A DNA stretch of 64,000 nucleotides from Sweltsa coloradensis (taxonomy: Eukaryota; Arthropoda; Insecta; Plecoptera; Chloroperlidae): contig JAMZAV010001846.1 in NCBI GenBank assembly GCA_024449915.1, forward strand, positions 124,001 through 188,000, given 5' to 3'. Of the stretch, positions 26,301 to 35,300 are shown piece after piece. Every line of letters begins with the position of its first letter. Position 1 is the stretch's first letter. The translations under genes were made by a program, and so were the position numbers. The notes below the pieces were generated by a model. That model was given only the letters and a program-made list of their open reading frames with translations. It did not search any database and was not told the origin of the DNA.

Positions 26301-29300
26301 TAACGGTTGCTAATATACTTCATAACTTCACTTTGTAGTCCTGTGTCGCCTGCTAGCATAGTTGCCAAAAGTGTACGCTTGCAAGCTTACTTTACTACGC
26401 CTGCTAGCAAGATGGCGGGAGCTGTGGTAATAAATTGTGTAATTCCGATTGTAGGTACTCAAATAGATGTAGGCCTATGGAGAACTATTTCTTGTTTCAA
26501 CATAATTTGCAATATGTTAATTATTTATTATTATTAGGTAGCAGGAACTAAATGGTGGGCAAGCTAATTCAGATTTTCAAACAGATTTTTACTTCATAAC
26601 CTCACTTTTACGAGATGGTTGTGTAGGAAATTTAGTCGCATTTAGTTGATGTCCAAACCTGCTAGTTATAGCTGGCAAAAATACGTTTTAGTTACACCCC
26701 AAGTAGGCCTCCTCACGTCCTTCTCCTTACACAAGTACTTGATGAGCGGGTATAGGTAGGTTTGCACAATTGCATGGTCTCAGCTCAGTCTATCATGTTT
26801 TGAACTATAGTGCATTTCACAATAATGATTTTAATCAACTCAGTAACTAGTATTCACATTTAATGTTGACCCCGTGTGTGATTTTTGGTGTAGGTTCTTG
26901 TTGGACAAATCACTACTTGAGGCTTAGGCGTTGATTCAGCGGGTGTTCGCACTGTACATATCACTGATTGCTTTATTTCCTATTAAAAATATCGATCTTT
27001 GGTTGGTTATCGCTCACTCGTCGATTGCGTCGGGGCCTGCAGGGTTGGCTTGGTCGCTTTGATTTAAAGTCCCCCACTGAAAATCAGTTATATAACTGAG
27101 TGGGTAGACTCTAAATAAAATTTATTTATTATTATTTATTAATGAATGCATAATTGAGAAAGAATACACTTGCAAATGAGCAAACAAAACAAACATGAAA
27201 TGAAACTGTCAGATTGATGCATCTTGTTTTCTAGGCGTGAATCCGTTCATCCGTATTGCAACAAGGTGAAGAGAGACCCGCTCGAGACGGAGTGCACCGA
27301 TGACCGTAGCTCGGTGGCTCTTTGCAATCTTGTGGAGCACTCGGAGAAGTTACCTATACTCTACCAGGTATGCTGGATGGGATTTGTGTTGTATGCTACC
27401 TACTTTAAATGAATGACACTATTAGTCTCTTTATATGAATGCTTTAGGTCTGGGCAAAGATATTGATAAAGTATCCTTATCGATGTGGTAGGCTATTTTT
27501 TTTTGTGTGGTTCGTTGGTCTTGTGGTTAGCGTACCTGCTTCCAATGCAGAAGGTCCAAGGTTCGATTCCCGCCAAAGTCAGAAGTTTTCTAACTTCTGA
27601 TTTGGACTTAAGTCCATCAGTTCTTGTCTTAGGAGTTTGTAAACGGTGGCTTTGGAGCCGTCCTAGCAACGAAGCACATAATAAATTCAGAGTTTAGTGT
27701 TGGTTGGGGAAAGATTGATAGAGGCTGGGAGCCAACAGCTTACCTTGAAAAAGTTCGGCGGCTGTGTAGAGTTGAAGATCACATAAATATATACACAAAT
27801 TACATTACGACGAAACGTTTCGGCTTGAACAGCCTTGTTCACCCGTCGGAGTTGAGAGAGTTACTAACTAAATAAATGGCTACTACAGTATTTACAAATA
27901 TGTACAAAAGGCGCTGTTGGCGGTGGAGAGGGGAACTAGGGAAGGTCAGCCAGGTAAGGTAGTTCTCTGTTTCCCCTCTTGACTCCAAGGTTAGCGTAGG
28001 TTTAGGTTGGGAGGCTCACGGGAGCTGGTGACCATTTGGTGTGCCAGTTCCCATTTCCCGAGCTCTCCTTCACTGCAGTTAGGTGGTAATGCTTTATTAA
28101 TGATGCTGGCGTTGAAGCAGTCATTAAAGCTAAGGTTATGAGTGGCTGCGTGTAGTGCCACTGGTTTGTCATTGGCTCTCACTGTGTCTCACTGTGTAAA
28201 TTCAGAGTTGTTCTTAATCGGCCTTGTTGATTCTGGCGTTGATCCGCGGGTGTTCGCACTGTCCATACCACTGATTGCTATATTTCCTGTTAAAAATATT
28301 GATCTTTGGTTAGTTATAGCTCACTCGTCGATTGCGTCGGTGCCTACAGGGTTGGCTTGGTCGCTTTGATTTACTGTCCCCCACTGAAAATCAGTTATTA
28401 TAACTGAGTGGGTAGACTCTAAATACAATTTATTTATTTATTTATTTATTGTTTTCTCCCTCCCCCAAAAAATATTAAAAAAAATTAAATAACACGAATA
28501 GTTAAAACGAGGACACCCTATTAATTTTGTAGCCTATGTAAATGTTTTTCCCTCGTGCTACAAATTCGGTTCACTATTTCTGTCCTTCCCTTACCTTTTT
28601 GTGTCATCATTGTTTACGTGTTTCGTTTGAGTAGGCTACATGTTAATGTTATATAAAGGCAACAGCAAGAGCGACCATCTCTGTCTTCATTTCAATGATG
28701 CAAGGCAACCAACTGCAGCCTGCAAGTCAGAAAGAGACCGAGAACCGACAAACACCTCGTTGTGCCTGTCGTGGAAAGGTGCGGGGCAGCTATGTCATAT
28801 CAATATCTCGTTGCACGAAAAGTACAATATTCATGAGTAATATTTCTTCGATTGTACCAAAAAAGGTGGCAAGTCTAAGTTCAAAGATTCAAAGTTCCCC
28901 TCAGTTTCATAAATATCGGATCAGCCATTTGTCTAGCAGAGTATGAACAAACACCTCAAAAAACACCCAAGCTATTTTTACCAGTGAAATTGAAGTCTTT
29001 TCTGCACTCATCAAATAAATAGATGTCTAGTAAATGTGTCTCTGTTTTATGATGTAATTCCGTTGCAACTCATGATCTAACAATATATCTCGTTACTAAG
29101 GTCTGCCGATGCGCATGTGGGCGGAGCTTCCCGCCGCGCTGTGACGTAAGCCGGTGCGCAAGTTGGTTCCCGTCTACTCATTCACTCCATGCCTTCATTC
29201 CATTCCACTCGCATGATTGTTTCGGTTTGTTATGAATAGTTGTAAATCGTGTGTACTCTGTGAGTGAAAATGGTAGTATGTTTCGTGTATGGCTTCAATA

Positions 29301-32300
29301 GCAATTCGAGAAACAGTGTGAAACACGATGGCTCAAAGATACACTTTTTTCGATTTCCAAAAGATTCAGACCCGTGCAATGAGTTGGTTCGACGGTGTAA
29401 ACAAAAAGACAAGATTATCGTGATGTCTGCACGAATGTGCTCTGAACATTTCACTGAAAGTGACTTGCATTGGAAACTTTCAACATCAACACTGTATTCC
29501 CCTAAAATTGCTAAAAAATAAATAAAACCTGGTAGTGTTCCATCTCTTAAGATGCCACTTAATACTACATCACTCACAGAAAAGACACTGAAAAGCGAGA
29601 CAAGAGAAAATAAAATCGCGAAAAGAGAAAGCTGGTTGACGATTTATGTATGTACCAGTATTGATACATTTACTAGTTTACATAATATGTCTACTCTATT
29701 TTTATAAAATTTATCGACAACATATATAGGGGAACCGGATTGCATCCCCTTCTTTGAGTCAGTCAAACAAAATATTATATATTAAATAATAAATAATAAT
29801 TAGGGTATTTTAGTATATGTCGGATACAGAGAGGATTTTCTGAGGGTTTTGTTACATACATCGTAACTATGACTGTCTTATTATATACTCATAAATAATG
29901 TAAAAATAAATAAATACATTTTTGTAGGATGCCCGCTGTAGGGTATACACATCAGATTTAACCGATGTAACTAGGTATATTGCGGATAGGACAATTTGTG
30001 AAGGGATGTCATGTCCGAGGACTATTAAAGAGGAGTCAATCCCTTGCCTCGAAAAAAACCTTCAGTCAGGATTGCCGGTCTCGACGGGATTCGAACCCGG
30101 GATCTCCCGAATCAGAGCCGAGCGCTAAAAAAAAAAAACGCTCGAGCCAACACTGTCGGGATGAAAGTTGTTTCTTACGTTAAAAACCTATATCATGTTC
30201 TAACCAGGAATACTTACATTAAATCTGTGAAACGTGGTAATGATGGTTACACAAAGAAAACACGCTACTTATTTGTCTCGGTTTTTGATAATTCTACACT
30301 AGCACATGTCAGGGCTTGTCAGGGGGGTGTGAGGTTACCCAGGCAGCTGCTTAGGACGGCGAGTTTTAGGGGCGGCATTTATCCAGAAGTATACTTAACT
30401 ATGTATATCTCCTACGTTTTTCATAAAATGTCTGAAAATTACAAAAAACAAATACTTTTTGAAAGAATTATAAGCCTTCATTCTGCAGTATATTGTATTT
30501 CTAATACTGAAATCCTTTGATAACCCGCCTCATTTCCGTCAATGACACAATCGGTTGCCGTGCTGCTCTTATTGCAGTCAAGCTCCAATCCAACACTTAT
30601 AACATAATTAATACATATAATAAAATAATAATAAAATAATATTTATAATTTAAATACATATAATAAAATAATAATACCTTTTATTTTGCAATGTTACTAT
30701 GCCCATACTACCAAAAACTTGTGCTTTTTTTGTATGTCGTCATTAATCGAGTGTTGTAAATGTGTAAAACTGATTTTTATGATGTTGTTAATAATTTCTA
30801 TGTATACATCAACGAATTATTTTTTAACTTGAGCTTGCATGTTTCAATTATTCTGGTTAGAATTATTTTAATCTCCTAAAAATATACATGAGATAATAAA
30901 TAATATAAATAAAATAAATAAATAAATATAAATAAATAAATTTATATTTTATCACTATTATGACTATTATTATTGTTACTATTGTTTTTATGTTTATATT
31001 GATATCTTGTTGATGGAGTGTTTGGTGGATATGATTAGAGTTCACTTTTTCCATCTATCTGACGATTATTTTAGTCGTTTCTTTTAACGGAAGTAAAAAA
31101 AAATGACACCAATAATTGAAGATGGTTATTTTATGTAACTGCGCGATGTAAATGAATCTCGCTTTGAAATTGATTAGTAACAAACACTCGTTTTGTACAC
31201 ATGTTTCCCTCACCCTCACTGTACAGCCCAGGCAGCTGGCCGGCCGTGCGCACCGGCTGACGTCATGCGCGGCCTTGAACGAAACTCGTCGCGGGACGGG
31301 CAGACCTTAGTAGCGAGATATATTGTTAGATCATGGTTGCAACTGTTATCTTTCTCTCCATAAAAGAGTTATAGGCCTCCTACCTATACTATAAATGTCA
31401 AAGGGAATAAAGACTTATCTTTTCAAGTTATCTTATAACCTATTGATAGAGATGTATATGATTTTATTTTTTCCACAATTTGGTTCTTTATATATTTTAA
31501 ATGTAAAAAGTGGTGTTCTATGTTTTTATTTTATTTTTGTATTCCTTACAAATTACAATGCAAAACAGTGATATAATAACTAATTACTAATTAGGGATCG
31601 ATTATTATCATCGACAATTGAATAGCTCACCCATCCAAAATTTTGTAATTAACCGCTCGGTCTACAGAACGTTATAAAATATTTCCAGTCAAGACATTAA
31701 TCACTTTATTGATTCTGAGAAAAACTTGTCCACTGCGAGATCTATAACATGCGTAATGCGCAACGTCTTAGGTTTGAATTGTAACAGGTTTTGCTGATCA
31801 ACTGTTAATTGTACCCACAATATTGTTCCCAGATATTTGTTTAAAATTTTTAGCGCAATCGGTTCAGTGGTTCTGCCGTGTTTTGCGCACACTCACGCGC
31901 TCCCACATACACTCAGACATTGTCTCGTTTGAGTTGAGTAGCTTCGCTCCCTCGTCTAATAAAGTAAAACATTTCTGTCTCTTTGTGGTTGTTTTAATTA
32001 CTTTCAACTGTACTCCTTAAGAACACACCTATTTTACCTCTACAGAACTTCGACTCCATCAAGCACGTAGAGGAGGGCCGAGAGAGTTTCTATGGTGGGT
32101 CGGTATCTCTGGCCGACTACTGTCCGTACATTCAAGAGTTCACGTGGCGGACCAAGAGCGTGGTCGTGCGCGGCTCGCACTGCCAGTACGCGGAAAACAA
32201 CCCCGCGAAGAACAAGAACTTTGCGCTGGAGTCGTACGGTCCCAATTCTCGCTGCTTTGACCACACGGATCACATGTGGGAGGAGCGGTCGTGCAGGCAG

Positions 32301-35300
32301 GTGCGGCAGTGGCAACACTGGGGCTCAGGCTGCTACGAGTACTCGTGTTTTGATGGCCACGTACATCTCATCGTAAGACAGCTTACATTCTAGTACACTT
32401 GTTTTCTTCTTCTCAAATACCCACACCGTCATGCTAGATCTAGTCAACGCCTCTCTCTCCTCCTTCATGCCCTCTGGAATTGCGTCACGCTCCCTTGCCA
32501 GATGTTCACACTATAGTCAATATGAAACCTTCTCAGCCGAACTGTTTGATGAGCTTGGGCCAAGTTTTTAACAATGTAAAATGTGAAATATTTATTTAAA
32601 AATTGCTTGATCCCCAAATCCTGCAAAACACATAATAATCTGGAGCACTTCTTGCCCTCTTAGGTTAATAAGTTTTAGGGATAATTGTGCAAGGTATGTC
32701 CAACTCCAAGGGCTGTTTAAGTTGTCTCAGATTTATTTTTGGATTCAGTTTCAGTTCGGGCCATCTACGGCCCACAAAGACTAATTTATGTGGCCCCTAC
32801 TAATTTTTGTATAAGCACAAATAAAACTATTGATTTCTCCAGCATTCAATGCATATGCAATGCAATGCCAAAAAAAAAAAATGGTAGGTAAAATATTTTG
32901 AATGTTTCCTTTTAAATTCCTTTTTGTGGTTTTCTAGTTTTGAGTATCGACTGCTCAAAAATTACACAATTTTGGTATTGTATTCAGCCCACTATTTTTT
33001 CTAAAACCCATCAAATGCATTCTAAAACCATAATTTTCAAAATTTTCACCTGTGGCGCTATTGTTGGGGGGCTCTGCCCCCAAACCCCCTGTGCTTGCTT
33101 AACGAAAGTACAAATGTTAATTACTGCCCCCCTGCCAAAATTCCTGCGGGCGCCCATGCCAGAGTCCCTCCCAGCTGTGGCCCCTCGTCTGTCAAGCAGC
33201 ACCGGTAAATGGCCCTATACACAATCTAGTTGCCGACCCCTGATGTACGTACGTACTGCACTGTCATAAATCATAATGTTGGTCTTGGTTGTTTTTAGGT
33301 TAGCAACTACACATACACTTGCTTCTATCCCGGGCAAGTGATGGCTATTCAGATCCTCTCTAACGGCTGGTTACACAAGGGGTCCCTAGTTTGTCCACCG
33401 TGTGAGGAAATGTGTAAGGTAAGAAGTTAAAAGTGTCAGACTCTGTTATGCATGATTGCATGAGTTGTCAGTCATCACTGAGATTATTGATTAATGATTA
33501 GTAGTGATGACATCGGGTAGTAAATATTGGAGTCGACTCCGGAGCCTTGGGAACCGGGTAGGAGTCGACTCCTCGATCGGCAATAAAGCTAAGGTAAAAG
33601 CAGTTGACCTTCACCAATGTTGAACACCCTCCTACAGGTCTAATTTGTTCCAGGAGAGAGCATAAAAACAAATATTTTGCCATTAAGTAACAATAATTTA
33701 TTGGTTGTTTGTAAGGTTGACTTGGTTTATGAAATGTTTTATGCAAAAGTTATTTTTAGCCCACTACTATAGTTGCACAATGCTGCCCCCCCCCCCCTCC
33801 TCCCACGCCACCAACTACTTATTGCTAGCTTGCTTGTCAGTCTTGCTGATTTGTTATGTTTACATTATGAGATAACGAGACCACAAGTGTAATCTCATTC
33901 AATTCATCATCAAAGCAAATCAGTTGGCAACTCGATTTACACTACTATGTTCAGACTCCATACCAAGGTCGAGACAGAGTCAGGGAGAGAGAGAGAGAGA
34001 GACAGAGCGAGGAAGAAGGAGCGCGAGCTGCACGTAGGCAGGGGGACGGGGAAAGAGTAACCAGCTGCGCACAACAACTCAATCCAACAATTTTGAAGGA
34101 ATCGACTCCTTGAAAATGGAGTTGACTCCGGGTACCCGAGTACCCGATGTCATCACTAATGATTAGTCCACTCCACTGTCAGGTGAACAGTAGGAAGTGG
34201 TACTTTTCTATAGTAGGGATGATCATCGTGACTTAAGAATTAATTGAGAATCGATTCCCAAGCAAAGCACAATTTAAAAAAAATGCTAATTGATAGAATT
34301 GGAGCTGTAAAGTGCATCTTCTGATTTACAACCATCACACTAAGCCATATCCTCTTTATATTTCTAAATCGCCTCATAGCTTACCGGCCGATAATTTGTT
34401 TTCTTTTGAGCCCATTTTATATGCACAAATTTGATTTATAATTCTACACACTGTTATTCCGTGTGGTCTATTTACACAAGAGCCCGTGATGATGTATTGG
34501 CAGTCTTGTCCCTACCGCTTATTAAACCACTCGTCGTTCTGGTAAATAAATAACTTCATATGTAGAGTCTACCCACTCAGTCATATACTGATTTTCAGTG
34601 GGGGACTTTACACCAAAGCGACCCCGACGCAATCGACAAGTGAGCGATAACCAACCAAAGATCGATATTTTTTTAATAGGAAATATAGCAATCAGTGGTA
34701 TGGACTAGGGATGACGAAACCCGACTTTTTTACGACCCGGTTACCCGTCCACATTACCCGAGGGTTACCCGGGTAGTAACACATAAAAATCGTGTGGGGT
34801 GTCTAATGAACTGTGAAGAAACGCGCTTATCAATTATCGTAATATCTCGGACGACGTAATGCTGTTCTATAAACAATGACGTGCCGATGAAGTTGGATGA
34901 GCGAAAGCGAAGACCTTCAATTTCACCGACCCCCCAAAAAATTTAGCTCGGTGTGTTTTTTTTTTTGTTTTTTTTTTGTTTTTTTTTTTTTTTTGTTTGT
35001 ATTTTTGTCTGTTTGTTCGCTCTCTACCGGGCAAACGGCATATGCGATCTTGATGAAAATTTGACAGGACCTTCGAAATCTCTGAACTTGGACTTGCTAC
35101 GTTTTTGGGTACAATCGAAGAAATATTTCTCATGAATATCGTACTTTTACGATTTTTTTCGATTTTTAGTGCGATATTTTCGTGACATTTGGGCCGATTC
35201 TGACCAAAACCGGTGGGGCTACAACGTTCATATTTCACATGATATTAAGGTAATGGTGATGTATTGCTTTTTAAAAGAAAACGTTGAAAAAGTTAGCCAG

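Larger units (their letters stand above)
29071..31335 (+). mobile_element. P-like DNA transposon, internally deleted
   Basis: 2,265 bp. Inverted ends match for 37 bp with one mismatch, starting CATGATCTAACAATATATCT. A 9-bp direct duplication GTTGCAACT flanks it (29062, 31336). Subterminal inverted 18-mers (GACGTAAGCCGGTGCGCA at 29143; mirror at 31247) differ at one base. A THAP domain is the first coding segment, as in P transposases. The RNase H-like transposase core is absent and a tRNA-like SINE sits at about 29985. Lies in LMLN intron 10. Confidence 0.85.

Noticed and set aside
27503..27572. Possible tRNA gene
   Set aside because: The acceptor stem does not close and the sequence runs into a repeated SINE body present in other copies.
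30050..30125. Possible tRNA gene on the minus strand
   Set aside because: A good B box, but the D-arm is replaced by a poly-T run and the anticodon arm has the wrong length; it is a SINE head.
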